Program-made: the position numbers and the translations under genes | From: Lumnitzera littorea | Taxonomy: Eukaryota > Streptophyta > Magnoliopsida > Myrtales > Combretaceae | Direction of reading: 5' to 3' | Length of the DNA stretch: 64,000 nt | Assembly (NCBI GenBank): GCA_024138015.1 | Contig: JAMXBB010000009.1 | Coordinates: forward strand, 95,774,098 to 95,838,097 | Part shown: piece by piece, positions 45,370 to 57,799 of the stretch | How the letters are laid out: the number at the start of each line of letters is the position of its first letter | Numbering within the stretch: position 1 is the stretch's first letter | Notes under the pieces: model-generated | Database searches by the model: none | What the model was told of the DNA's origin: nothing | Seen by the model: the letters and a program-made list of their open reading frames with translations, nothing else

Positions 45370-47285
45370 CTTGTTAAAAGCCTGAAAAGGTGATGGGGAA
45401 AATGCACAAAAGAACAAAAGCAAATGAAAAGTAAGTAAAACCCACAAATAGTTCCGATGGATATGATGCACCAATGGAACTTCTAAGAACTCATGACATA
45501 ACTCGATATAATGTATAAATTAATCCTATGAGGTTACTCACCACTTAACCTTACTTAAGGATTAGGATAAGAGTGAGATGAATGTAAACCAAGCAGTGTT
45601 TACGAGAGGAAAATGTCAAGTGTATTATTATTCAATCTGATGTTTATAGCTACAAATACAAGAGATATTTATACCCAAGAATTTAAGAAAACATACCTAA
45701 AAAGGAAAAGACAAAAGGGTACTACCTTAAAAATGCAATGTATAAGAATACAAAAGAGTAAAATTAAATATTAAAAAAAGTAATGATTATAGTAGCAGAT
45801 CCTAGGAGTGGTCCTAAACATGTAGTAGCAACGCATTGATGGTGCTATTAGAGGGCATGGATAAAGTAGTATAAGTTGGCTAGGCAATTGAGTAGGAGTC
45901 TCATGTAGTTGCAAGTTTGTCCGAACAAGAGAGGATGAAGATTCATGTAAGGTAGGACTCTTAGCCTCTTAGCAGTAATGATTCCAAGCCAGTGGTCAGG
46001 TCAAATAGGAATGAGCTAGTGTATGGAGTGTAGTTATCGTCAGGGCATTCTTCTACTTGGCACATAATTTTCGAGAGATGGCAAGTCATTCGACTCAGCA
46101 TGTAGAGCTAGTCGGTAATGAGATACTCGACCTCAATAAGAATCAGTTGGAGCAAAAGGATTCACCTTACTAGTCCCTTTAGTCCTTGGGCTCAGCTATG
46201 GGTTAATGGTCTAGTAGCTTGATTCCCATCATTCCCTTTAGGTTAATTTGGATTTGGGATCAAATCTAAATGGTCTTTGGTTAACTCTTCGTCGAGGTGA
46301 TATGGATTGAGGTTAGCAACGTTGAAGGTATTAGATACCTCATAATCTTCGGGTAGCTCTAACTTATAGGCATTATCATTGATCTTCTAGAGGATCCTAA
46401 AGGGTCCTTCAACTCTTGTAGATAGCTTGTTTCTTCTCTTATTTGAGAACTGTTCCTTATTGAGGTGCAGCCACACCATGTCTTCTGGCTAGAATTGTTT
46501 AACCATTCTACCTTTAGCCTTCTCTCCTAGTCTTTTGGCGACCTGATTGATATGCTGAGTGACTTTATTGTAGATGTGCTGAAAGGACTGTGCTTTGGTC
46601 CTTGCATCTAAGTCTTCTCGTTCGAATTCGAGTATAGGGGTGTGATTAATAAGCAACTTAGGATTAAAACCATAAACAACCTCAAAGAGGGTCTGCTTGG
46701 GGGTGTCATGTACTATTAGGTTGTAAGCGAATTTGACCACCGGTAAGCAAACATCCTAATCAGCTAAGTTCTTACTTACTATAGCTCGAAGTAGTGATCT
46801 CAAAGTACGATTGACTACCTTTGTTTGGCCATCCATTTAAGGGTGAAAGGAACTATTAAATAGTAGTTTGGTCCCCATCTATCGCCATAGGGTTCTCCAA
46901 AAATGGCTCAAGAACTTTGGGTCTCTATCTAAAGCTACGCTTCTTGGCATACTGTGTAGCCTAATGATTTCCTATAAGAAAAAAGAAGCAATAGCCAAAG
47001 CATTGTTAGTTTTGGTGTAGGGCATAAAGTATGCCATCTTGCTACATCTATCTACAATAACCATTACAAAATCTTTGCCTTGGGCAATTTAGGGTAATCC
47101 AAAAACAAAGTCTATGCTCAATTTAGTCCATGGCTTCAATGGAATAGACAAAGGCATTGATTTCCCTTATTTGGCTCAATACTTAGCCCTCTTGCACACA
47201 GCATAGCTTTCAATAATTTGGTGTACATTTCACCTCATTTTCAGTTAGAAGAAACGGCCATTCAACAATTCATAAGTCCTTCTCT
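45370..47285 (-). mobile_element. Ty3/gypsy element remnant (integrase and 3' LTR), minus strand
   Basis: From high to low coordinates: integrase core with KILVMVIVDRCSKMAYF, MPYTKTNNA and SVALDRDPKFLSHFW (about 47,080-46,890), then HPKMDGQTKVVNRTL with the catalytic Glu, then VKFAYNLIVHDTPKQTLFEVVYGFNP (the open piece at 46,740-46,489). Its C-terminus reads NDNAYKLELPEDYEV-like, ending about 46,230. Downstream an LTR-like region at about 45,950-45,370 has GGGTATAAATA near 45,675 and a GTGCATCATATCCAT stretch that is also present at the end of the plus-strand neighbour. Upstream parts (gag to RNase H) are absent, and the element stops at about 47,285 where a plus-strand gag begins. Confidence 0.75.
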
Positions 47286-47329
47286 CCTTAAAAGGTTGAG
47301 AGAGTGTTTGAATGTTATGGGTATACAAA

Positions 47330-48330
47330 TGTTATCAAGGTTTGACTTGCTGCACTAGAGTTTACTAAGTATGCCATTATGTGGTAGAAAAATCTTAATA
47401 TAAGCAAAACAAGAGATGGAATGTGAGGTGTTAGAACTTGGGATGAGATGAAAAAGTTGTTAAGAGCTAGATTTATACCTAAGACCTATCTATAAGATAC
47501 GTTTGCAAAGTTGCAAGAGCTTTGCCAAGGAAACCGATCTATTGATGACTATGTTAGAGAGTTCTAGATGCTAATGATCCAAGCTAAAGTGGAAGAACTA
47601 GAGGTACGTATAATATCGAGGTTTATTTCTAGGCTCAAGTAGGAGATTTGCAACATCTTGGAAGTACAAAGGTTTTATACTTAGAAAATGCGATAAAGAT
47701 AGCGTAAAGGGTCGAAAAATAGAGGAGAAGTGCTTCGAGCCAACCTAAGCCAACATTCTCTCAACCTCTAATTCTACACCGACCTATTTAAGCAGAGTCG
47801 AAGAGGCCATATAGGGCTAAGGATGGGAATTAATGATCTAATGACAGCCGAGCAAGTCAGCAAGCCCGAGCCGGTGGATATATGAGAAAGGGCAAACCTT
47901 CAGATGGAAGACTAGCAATGTAAAATACTTTAAATGCTTGGGCTTTGGACACATGGTCACTGAGTGTCTGAACTGACATGTTATGGTGCTCTAAGGAGAT
48001 GTTATAGACAATACCAATGAGAGCGAGCCTGAGAAACAAGAAAATGTTAGAAAACCCGAAGTCAGAGAAGAAGAGGAGACTTGTGTCTATGCAGATCAGA
48101 GAGAAGTGATAACCCTAGTCCTAAGGTGAGTACTAAGTTCCTTGTCAAATTCTAATGAGGACCAGAGGGAGAATCTATTATATACCAAGTTTACCATCAA
48201 AGGCCAATTGTGCACAATCATTATAAATAGAGAAAGTTGTATAATGTCATTGCACAGTCCTTTGTGTAGAGGTTGGGTCTGCCAACCTCAAAGCATCCTT
48301 GACCTTACAAGCTCTGTTGACTTCATGATA
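47330..48330 (+). pseudogene. gypsy gag and protease region
   Basis: Gag reads WWKNLNISKTRDGM, RTWDEMKKLLRARFIPKTYL, LQELCQGNRSIDDYVREF, a standard Retrotrans_gag core at about 47,380-47,570. A zinc knuckle KYFKCLGFGHMVTEC lies at about 47,925-47,970. The protease domain reads DQRENLLYTKFTIKGQLCTIIINRESC (split by decay), where the catalytic D(G/S)G is replaced by NRE, so it is inactive. Stops occur about every 60-100 codons. Confidence 0.75.
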
Positions 48331-48829
48331 AGGGTGTTTTGCATATAATTGAATAAGTAACCGAACAAGTAACCGTACCATTCAGTGTTGGGAGTATGTA
48401 TAAGGATAAAGTAGTGTACAATGTCATCCCCATGGGAGCTTCACATCTGCTGCTTAGATGACCTTGGTTGTTCAACCGACGTGTTACTCATAATGGGTAT
48501 AAGAACACCTATGCCTTTATTAAAGATAGAAGGAGGATTATGTTGTAACCCATGACCCCATCCTAAGTAAATGAAACCCATAATCAACTCACTTAAGCTA
48601 GTAAGAAGAATACCTTAATGACGAGTTGAAGAGAGCTTCGAGCTGCTGGAAAGGCTAAAGAACCTATGATCCTGTTGATAAGAAGATTGTTAGAAATGAA
48701 AGATTTGGAAGATATCCTTAATGAAATCTGAAGCTTGCTAAAAGAGTTTTCCGATTTGTTCACTAAAGAACTTCCTAAAGGTCTACCTCTAATTTGAGGC
48801 ATTGAGCACTATATTAATCTGCAGCCAGG

Positions 48830-51290
48830 CACTACTTTACCAAATCAACCTACATACAGGATAAACCCTGACAAGGTTGCCGAGCTAAAAAAAAAATAGG
48901 TAGATGAACTCATAGAATGAGGATATGTATGGGAGAGCATGAACCCTTGTATTGTACCAACTTTGCTCATCCTTAAGAAGGATGGAACACGGTACATGTA
49001 TATCGACAGCTAAATAATCAACTGAATTACTATTAAGTATAGATACTCAATACCGAGACTCGATGACATGTTAGATGGGCTTCATGGCACTAAGATATTT
49101 TCAAAGATTGATTTGTGAAGTGGCTACCACGAAATTCACATGAGACGGGGTGATGAATGGAAGATTGCCTTTAAGACTAAGCATGGACTCTACGAATGGT
49201 TGGTTACGCCGTTCGGACTTACAAATGCACTAAGCACATTCATAAGGCTAATGAACCATATAATGCGGCCTTTAATTGGAAGATGTGTGGTCATGTACTT
49301 TGATTACATATTGGTATACAATGCCAACTCGAATGACCATATTCAACATCTTCGTGAAGTATTTAACTTTTTACACATTGAGAAGTTTTATGGAAATGTG
49401 AAGAAATGTATGTTCTGCTAAAAAGAAGTGACCTTCCTAAGGTTTGTGGTGTTAGGGGAAGGACTCCAAGCAAATGAGGAGAAGATCCAAGTTATTCTTG
49501 AGTGGCCAATGCCGAAGAATGTCACCGAGGTTCGAAGCTTTCACGACCTAACTTCTTTCTATAGGTGATTTATCAAAAACTTCAGTACCATAGCCGCCCC
49601 CTTGATCGAGTTGACAAAGAAGAATGAAGGGTTCAGGTGGAACAATTGAGTTGAACAAAGTTTTAGGAAGATCAAGGAAAAGCTCACCTCGGTACCTGTC
49701 CTTTCACAACTAAATTTTGACAAACCTTACCACAACAAGAAGCTTAGTGGTTTTACCCTAAACTATTCAGTGTACGAAAGAGAGTTGTACTCTCTTTACC
49801 AAGCCCTTACTATTTGGCAACATTATTTGCTGTTACAAGTGTTTGTTATTTATAAGGACCATGAGTCTAAAGCATCTAAAGAGCCAAAACAATTTTGAAG
49901 AGGCAAGCCAAGTGGTTGAAATTTGTGGAAGGTTTCTTATACAGCATCCAGCACAAGAAGGGAAGCATAAATATAGTCACCGATGCCCTGTTACAATAGC
50001 AAACCTTACTGACCACTTTATAGACCAAATTATTGGGATTCTCACTCATTACAAAGTAGTACACTCATGATCCTCATTTCGGCCCCATCATAGAATAGTA
50101 TAAGGATGGAATTACTGTCAAGGGATATTATCTTAAGGAAGGTTATCAATTCAATGACCAAAGACTGTACATACCAAACCATTCTGTACGTAAGCTATTA
50201 ATCAGGAAAGCTTATAGCCACTAGTTATTAGGTCACTTTAGGGAGACTAAGACAGCCAATCTGTTAAGGGAGAACTTTTATTAGCCAGGTTTGGCTAAGG
50301 ATGTCCATAAGGTAGTTAGTAGTTATGAAGTGTACAAGCGAGCTAAGGAGAAGAGGGAACCCTATGGAGAATACATGCCACTGCCAACACTAACCTTACC
50401 TTAAGCCGACTTCAGTATGGACTTTGTCCTATGATTTCCCCGGACACTAGAAGTAAAGATTCTATCTTTGTTATAGTAGACCACTTCAATAAGATGGTGC
50501 ACTTCATTCCATACCATCGGACTAATAATGCTTTATATATTACTAATTTGTTTTTACAAGAGGTTATCCAACTACGTAGGGTATTGAAGACTATTGTCTC
50601 GGATTGGGACACAAAATTTTTAAGCTATTGTTAAAAGACTCTTTAGAGAAGACTTGGAACTAAACTTGTATTCAGCTCTAATAGCCACCCTCAGATTGAA
50701 GTAGTAAACAGGACGTTAGGCAATCTGCTCAAAGTTATCATATGATAGAACTTGAGGGATTGGGATCTATGCTTACTAGTTGTGGAGTTCACATACAACT
50801 GAACTATTCATAGCACTATTAGAAAGACCCCATTCGAGGATGTTTATGGCTTTAACCCTACTATTCCCCTAGATATGAACGATGCTCTAGCAGCTACTGA
50901 AGAGAGTCAATCCAAAGTTGACTGAGCCCAAAAATTGCATAAACTACACTAGTCTGTAACTAAGAAGATTGCCAAATTCAATTAGAGACAGTAAGAAATT
51001 GGTAGCTAAGGTCATCAAAGTATTTCTTTCCACCTAAGAGACTTGGTATGGATATACTTTAGCTAAGAACAATTCTTACACTTAAGATAGAGCAAACTAT
51101 CTCCTCAAGCTGATGGTCCATTCAAGATCCTGAAAAAGATCAACTGTAACACTTACCAGATCAATTTTCCTAATGACTACGGTATTTTTTCTACCTTCAA
51201 TGTGTTTGATCTGATCCTTCACCAACCAGTAAAAGAAGACCCCACATGTACACTAGAAGAAGAAGAAAAAACCACTCCAAATTTGAGGGC
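48830..51290 (+). pseudogene. gypsy pol (RT, RNase H, integrase)
   Basis: RT reads PNQPTYRINPDKVAELKKK, PCIVPTLLILKKDGT, YSIPRLDDMLDGL, KIDL, then the open stretch 49,140-49,421 with GLTNALSTFIRLMN. The active-site motif at 49,296-49,307 is YFDY where YxDD is required. A connection domain (EEKIQVILEWP) and part of RNase H (YERELYSLYQALTIWQHYLL) follow, with an internal deletion. Integrase has a decayed zinc-binding part (GHFRETKTANLLRENFY), SMDFVL, a core near 50,430-50,640 and a C-terminus near 51,230. It ends with TPNLRANFSNH, the usual tail of chromovirus-like polyproteins. Frameshifts and stops are abundant. Confidence 0.8.
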
Positions 51291-52139
51291 AAATTTTTCC
51301 AACCATTAAGCAAATGATAGGAATCAAGCCCTTAGATCAATCACTTATAGTTGAGCTAGAGGACTCCAAGGACTTGAATAGAGAATACTAGCTCAAAACC
51401 AAAGCCGAGACATGGATCCCTATGTCGAATTGATCTCCTACCAACCTATCTATCAGATCCTCATATGTATCAGATATGCTCCTACCCAATAGTGAAGTCT
51501 CATTCTAGAAGATAGCCTAGGAATGGCCGAGTCGAGCTCTCCTACCTACTACAGGAGTCTAACTCCAATTCAGCTGACTTCTTTATCGGACTAATTGGCT
51601 CTTAACCTAATCCAAATCATAGCGGCCCTTGACTACAAACGTTATTATGCTTTCGCTTACCTTATATCATATTTCTCTCGTTTAACCACCAAGCAACACA
51701 TGTCTTTTGACACAATATTCCAGAATGATTCTTTCTTTTTTGTACTGAATATTATTTGCCCCTTTTTACTCATTTTAGTATGTTTTATATAACCTAATTA
51801 TAGAATACCTTTTTGTTTTTTCATATATATAAAGTGATCATAATTGATGGGTATATAAACCCTTACTTTCTTGTATATAGATAAGCAACTAATCAATATA
51901 GAATTATTCACATTAAGTAGCCTTAGTATTCTCATTATCATTCAACTCTTATCTATTTCCTTTAGTAAAGAGTAGTGACGAATAACCCTTCAGTTCAAAC
52001 CAATGCGTCATATCTAACGAATTATAAGCCGAGTAAAATAGAGTAATGCATCATATCCATTCGATAGTTGCCCGAACTTTGCTAGCTTTTTCCCTATTTG
52101 TTTTTTATTTGCTTCATTGTGGTGCTTCTCCATATATCT

Positions 52140-52870
52140 TAGCTCAGAAACATATCATCAAGTTCAAGGCTCACACTACGGTTAAGGCTCATGTTCAAGG
52201 CTCATGATTATGACTCATGCTCATTTACATTCAATTCTAATGTTTAAAACTCGCGTTCACTCTCATATTCAATGCTCCTATGCAACTTTTATATTCACTC
52301 ATGCTTAAGACTCATGTATCAAGGCTCATGTCCAACTCATATGATGAGACTCATATTCAACTTACATGCTACAAGTGTCATATTCAATTCATATACAAAA
52401 CTCATACGTACTCATGTAAGAAGTTTAGAAGTACAAATATTAGAAGTTTATAAGTGCTCATGTCAAAGGGATTATGTTGAATTTGAGTGTTTGAATCACA
52501 TGTGTTTATGCACAAAGCTTATGTTTAGTTCATGTGTGCTCAACTGGCAGTCTCGTACTCAACTCTCATTCACTTATGCTCAAGGATCATGTTCAAGTTC
52601 ACATGTTTACATGGAAGCTTCATGTTCAATTTATATGTTTAGACCATAAGTGTTCATATTAAGGGGGAGTCAAGTTTATTTCACATGTTACCTCACATGG
52701 GCTTATGTTAAAGAGGGTTATGCTTAACTCAGGTGTTTAACTCTCATATGCTCACATCCAAGACTCATGTTTAGATCACGTATGTCCAGCTCATGCTCGA
52801 TTCTCATGTGCTTGTATATGCATGTGCTTACAACTCGAAACTCATGTTCAATTCACAGTACAAATTGCAA
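52140..52870 (+). repeat. Degenerate CTCATG-based tandem array
   Basis: The words CTCATG, GTTCAA, AAGGCTCATG and CTTATGCTCA recur dozens of times at irregular 15-30 bp spacing across about 700 bp, giving a low-complexity block directly after the gypsy 3' LTR. Short ORFs inside it are by-products of the repeat. No element was recognised. Confidence 0.7.
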
Positions 52871-52999
52871 TTGCTTTCATGGAGATCACAAAAGGAGGCC
52901 ACACACGACTCGAACATCATACCTATAGCCTATTTTGCTATTACTCTCCTCTTCACTATCAACTGCTAATGAAGATCAATCTTTGTTGCCTCTTAACTT

Positions 53000-53325
53000 G
53001 CAAATAGTTATGATCTAAGTGGTAAAAAGTCTACTCTATTTAAATCATGCCAATTTGCTAACTGCTGCAAAGATAAGATCTAGTCCTTAAGTTACGACCA
53101 CAGACTTTCAGTCCTTCGTTGGCAAATAGTCGCAATTCGAGTAATAAAGAGTCTGTTTTCTTTAAACCGTACCGATTTGGTGACTATTGCTAATTTGAGA
53201 TCTAGTCCTTAAGTTAGGATTGTAGACTTTTGACCCTTAATTGCATGTAACTGTAGCCTAGGCAATAAAGAGATCCTTTTTAAACCATGCTGATTTGCTG
53301 ACTGTAGCAAGTTTAAGATTATGGT
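53000..53325 (+). repeat. 121-bp minisatellite (about 2.7 copies)
   Basis: Units begin at 53,000, 53,122 and 53,243. Shared blocks are GCAAATAGT, AATAAAGAGTC, TTTAAACC.T.C.GATTTG and AGATCTAGTCCTTAAGTTA. Identity between units is roughly 75%. The third copy is incomplete, ending near 53,325. Confidence 0.75.
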
Positions 53326-53329
53326 GACT

Positions 53330-55960
53330 GAAAATGTAATCGTAAACTCCCCAAATATTAATCTCTTTGCCAACAAAATATGAACAATATGGATTAGAGT
53401 TAGTTATATGACAAAAATTAAAAAAGGAAATGGTCCTTCATTAAGAATATGAAATTTAAAAAGGGAGGATCAAGTAATGGACAAGAGAAGCAAACTTCAA
53501 CATGTAAGAGCTCAAATATCATGTGCAAAGCCCTCGTAAATATTCATAAACAAGAATTCAAGTTGAGTTGAACTTATGTAACTAGTCTGTGCGAACGTTT
53601 GGAAATTTCAACCCAGCAATTACTTTCCATATGTCAAAAACTACAACATGATCTAGAAAATTAAGAAAAAGATACTTTATTTGGTGAAATTGGAAAGCTA
53701 GACGTTTATATCAGACTTGGGAAATCAAAGACAAGGAGATCAATGTATATGCACAAAATCAACAAGATGGACAACATTGCCTACTTGGTTGTTCTGGACT
53801 AGGTAGCACAAGAAAAAAGCAGCAAAGGAAGTGCAAGTGAAGTCCTTCCAATAGATAGCATTAAAGTTCCCATTGAAACAATACTTATCTCTATTAGTAA
53901 TCATAAGCGGGCTTATAATTCTATCACGCACATAGAAGCATAAAAGAAAAGAAAGAATTTGGGTCCAAGCAGTTATAACTCAAGAAGCTTAGAGAACATA
54001 TAGTCGGCTACGATATCTAGATGTATGTTGAGGCTGACCAACCACACTATTATTCCAACTACTCAATATGAAGCAAACAATATGTCAAGGATTCATGTCA
54101 GATGCATATGGCATTTGTTATCAACAAAGTGCAAACTATTAAGAGAGATAACAACATAGGAACAAAAGCATCGATGTCGCAATCTAAATCAGGTTACAGC
54201 ACTTATTTGAACATTTTCTCTTTGAAGCTAATGAAGTCGACTAAAATAATAAGCTTTACGTACCTATCAAGTAACTATAGTAGGATTGTCCATCCTTGCC
54301 CGTAATAATAGTGAAATGTGGCTGTAATATAATAGTGAAAAAGAAAAAGCAGACGGGCACCTGTCAAAGTTTCAATGAGAGCAAGTGAATTAAAATATAT
54401 ATAATAATAAATAATAATATCCTTGTTTTGTCTCTTACCCGTTGAGTTGGTATGTCCAAATGTAAGGGGCTACAATTTGTTTGTGTCATGGAAATCATTA
54501 TTATCTGAAACTAAGTTCGGCACCAAGATTTTTAGCTAGCCTAGGTTTCATTGACACAAGTGGGCTTAGAACCCCAAGTTTACATGCTAACCAAATTTAA
54601 GCAGGGCCCAACATGTCAAAAATTAAATATGTTCGTTTACAAAATTGATTGGTTGCCAATACACTGCTATGTGGATAATTGCGGTGACACAGAGAAATAT
54701 TGACATGAATACAAGGCATAATGTTTTTATTTATTAAGGGTAAAGTAATATATGATACCTACCATCAATGCCTCATTCTCTACGAACTATAGAATTATTG
54801 TGGTTTTGTTCCAAAAAGATTTGGTACCCTATGATTTCTCGTTGGAGATATGGGATAGACCGATAGAACAGCTGTGCATAACGGATACACAGGTGAAAGT
54901 GGAATTATCTGCTCTTATCCTATTTATGATGAAGTGGATGTGTATCTGGTCTTGGTGGTTGAATTATGCCTTTGAAAAAAAATATAGATACAATGAGCCT
55001 TGAGTGATATTATATCCTAGAGTGCTGTCATGTGGCCTCTTGAAAACGAATCTCCATGAAAGAAGATGCATCAAGCTTTAACGTAGAACTCCTTGAGGTA
55101 ATGATCAATTAATTTCATGGCCAATTAACGAGAAAGAAGAGATAATAAGGGTTTAGTGTTTCTTGTGGATAATGACAAAGAAAGCCTATAATTGTCGTAT
55201 GGTACCAACAAATGAAAAGGACATAGTACATGGTATGAAGGAATTAAAAAATAATAATAATAATAATAATAATAAGAGAATAGCTTTTAAGATAAACCTT
55301 AGCCTATGCATGTTGGCTTCTTGGTGAAGTGTATGAATGACATAATAATGAATGAAAGGAATTTATTTTAGGCCCTCCAAGACGTGATACCAAAGGTCAT
55401 TTTCAATCAAAGAAAAATGTTATAACGGGATGATGGAATTAATCGTAAATATATATATTGGAGTGAATTCATCATGTTAAATATTGGAAAGCATGAATTT
55501 GATTTCCAAGTGTTGTCCAGTTCAGTATAATCAAGTGAAGGAGGAGCTGCTTTCATGCATGTGACTGCTCGCGACCTATTGGGGATCAATGACTCTCGTT
55601 GCTACAATTTGCAAGTTGGAATTTACGGACACGGTGCTAGTACGTGAAGGTTAACATGGAAAGGGGAGGTATTCATGCAAGTCTAGATAAAAAGAACCAT
55701 CTAATAAGAAGCAAATTTACCGGTCAATGAAAAACATTCTCCATATATCATATATGTTTGTCGTCTTAGGGGGCATCCAACGTTGAGAAATGGATTAATC
55801 ATTTTTGTTGAAAGCTCGAGACTATCATGGAATCTGGAAGTAAGGTTACCATGAGTGGAAGTGGTGCTATACTTGAAATCTATCATGAGGAAACCAGCTC
55901 TAGCCGAGCGATCTACTATCGATGGTTCAAAACTATTACCAAAGGAAAATCAAAGTTCTT
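53330..55960. other. Non-coding DNA, no gene recognised
   Basis: No protein homology or transposon ends were found. An AAT trinucleotide run is at 55,250-55,275. Confidence 0.4.
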
Positions 55961-55969
55961 GTTTGGCCT

Positions 55970-57650
55970 TCATTGAATATCACCTTGAGGGCAACACATC
56001 TCTTCAAATTGCGAAAGCAATGTACGCAATAAAATGGTGCTGAAAACTCTTAAATTATCCCATGGTATTGGCTATTTTATGAATCATCAACAAGTAAAAT
56101 CTTTACCAATATATACATACTAGCGACAGTGCAACTATTTAAAACATATATGCACTAGGCAATGTCTTAACCATTTTAAAGGTTTATTTGATGCCCAATT
56201 TCCTTTAACTTTGTTTGAAGAACATTAGTCGTGAGGTAAAATATAAAGGACTAAATTTAAGTTTGAGTTTTTAGTCCATTAATTAATTAGGTTTGACTTT
56301 TTGAACTAAAGTGACAAGGCTTAAAAAGCATAATCTAAATATTTCAGATGATCAAAAAAGGCTTGGTATAGAGGACTTAGAGTAGAATCTGTTGGATAAA
56401 CTAATTCAATTTAACCTTTCTTAATATTATCTTATTCTAACAATAAGGCCTTCACTAGGTTTAAATCTAAGAAGGAGCCTATTGGGGATTCATTAAGGGA
56501 AGAGATTAATCTTAACCTTTACTCCTTTCGATTCACATTTAAACAAGAGAGATCATAATATAAACACTGTTACTCTTAGATCTGGGCAAGGGCCAGTTAT
56601 AAACTATGAACTGTCTCGAGCAGGCCAAACTATCAGGTTTTAAGGGCCTACGTGGTTTAAGAGGACGGAACCACTTGGCTCAGTAAGTCACAAACCATTG
56701 GGCCGACCCATTATTGAACCGGCAAGTCGACCCGGCCGATTCACCTTCTTAAAAAAAAAAAAAAAAGAAAGAAAGAGAAAGAGAAAGAGAAAAAAGATAT
56801 CACTAAGTCGAAAAAAATAATTTAATAATATTTAATAAGTTATTGTATATCAAAGCTATTTTATTTGCAATTGTAAAAGATAATTTTTTTAAAAACACTA
56901 TCATCAAACTAATAATAGATGACTAATTATAAGTTAATTATGGGTTAAGCATAAATAGAAAATTCAATTTCAGTTAATATAAGTCATTTTTATAAAACTT
57001 ATCAAATGTTAAGTATTTGAATATGAAAATAAAATAAAATTTGAGGAAAAAAAATAAAATAGTTAGAATCACATTAAGTCGATAATTAATAAAAAATTAA
57101 AAATTATTAATTATTAGTAAACTTTAAAAAAACAAAAAAGAAATTATTAATGTATTAAAAAAAGAAATTAATAAAATTAATTAAAAAATTAAATATTAAA
57201 AAAATTGGTTCAAGGACTTCGAATCGACTCTTGAACCACTGAGCCTAATAAACTGACTTAAAACTACGAGCTCACGGGCCGGTCACAGTTCACCGTATCA
57301 CTAATATGTAAACTAGTAGTTCAAGGCCAGTTCTAAGAGTGCGATGCCCACCACTAGTTATTCTATTGAAATCCTATTTTGAATTATCAAACATTTGAAT
57401 ATTTTAAGAACACTACTTCATTCTTCATCGATCGTAGAGTTTGATACATCTTAACTCCTCTATCTATCACCACGAGTATTAGAGCTTTATCGAGATCACT
57501 AGCTCCTTGTCTTTACATTTCTCTCCTAATCATCTTATATGTGTGATTTAAATGATTTTCCTAATCACATATAACTGGGACTTAATGTGTAGCTTGCATA
57601 TAACTCTTATGTTCATACCCACTCACCTACACCTTCTTAGATCTTATCTT
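55970..57650 (+). repeat. LTR-like non-coding repeat, copy 2, carrying a hAT element
   Basis: It shares ordered landmarks with about 4,640-5,300: GGGCAA..AAAGCAATGTACGCAA near 55,990-56,025, ATGCCCAA near 56,190, and TTTGACTTTTTGAACTAAAGTGACAAGGCT near 56,290-56,320. A TATA-like ATATAAACACTG (56,559-56,570) lies just before a 780-bp DNA transposon inserted at 56,577. The repeat resumes at about 57,357. It is non-coding and strongly diverged. Confidence 0.35.
56577..57356. mobile_element. Non-autonomous hAT-type element (780 bp)
   Basis: The left end reads TAGATCTGGGCAAGG and the right end GATGCCCACCACTA, whose reverse complement TAGTGGTGGGCATC gives a short imperfect inverted repeat with the TGGGCA core common in plant hAT elements. 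The 8-bp flanks GTTACTCT (56,569-56,576) and GTTATTCT (57,357-57,364) match at 7 of 8 positions, the hAT duplication length. The ends are relatively GC-rich (GGCCAAACT, GGGCCGACCC, CGGGCCGGTC) around an AT-rich core without an ORF. There is no transposase, so it depends on one in trans. Confidence 0.8.
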
Positions 57651-57799
57651 AATATATATCCATAATACCTATTTGATTTTAATTCAAAAATCTTGATATA
57701 TCTCCACCAAATCTTCCTAAAACAATATTTCCAACTTAATCCATATCCCTACCGATAAGTTTTCCTCAATGATCACGACAAAATAAAACTCAAGAGACC

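Larger units (their letters stand above)
47290..52090 (+). mobile_element. Ty3/gypsy element, plus strand, decayed
   Basis: It contains gag, protease, RT, RNase H and integrase in Ty3/gypsy order and a 3' LTR-like end. It is related to the minus-strand neighbour: the sequence after integrase (ATGATAGGAATCAAGC near 51,318) and the LTR (GGTATATAAACCC near 51,850, GCATCATATCCATTCG near 52,050) have counterparts there. No 5' LTR precedes the gag; instead the minus-strand element abuts at about 47,290. It is full of stops. The 3' LTR start could not be fixed and its end near 52,090 is approximate. Confidence 0.8.

Noticed and set aside
52272..52649. 125-codon plus-strand ORF
   Set aside because: It falls wholly within the CTCATG repeat block. 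The recurring Cys/Ser/His pattern is a translation of the repeat.
53000..53325. Considered as a CRISPR-like or tRNA array
   Set aside because: The genome is a plant, units are directly adjacent with no unique spacers, and no tRNA fold or anticodon arm was seen.
57210..57240. TTCGAATC-like word suggesting a tRNA T-loop
   Set aside because: No matching acceptor, D or anticodon stems nearby; it lies inside the hAT element.
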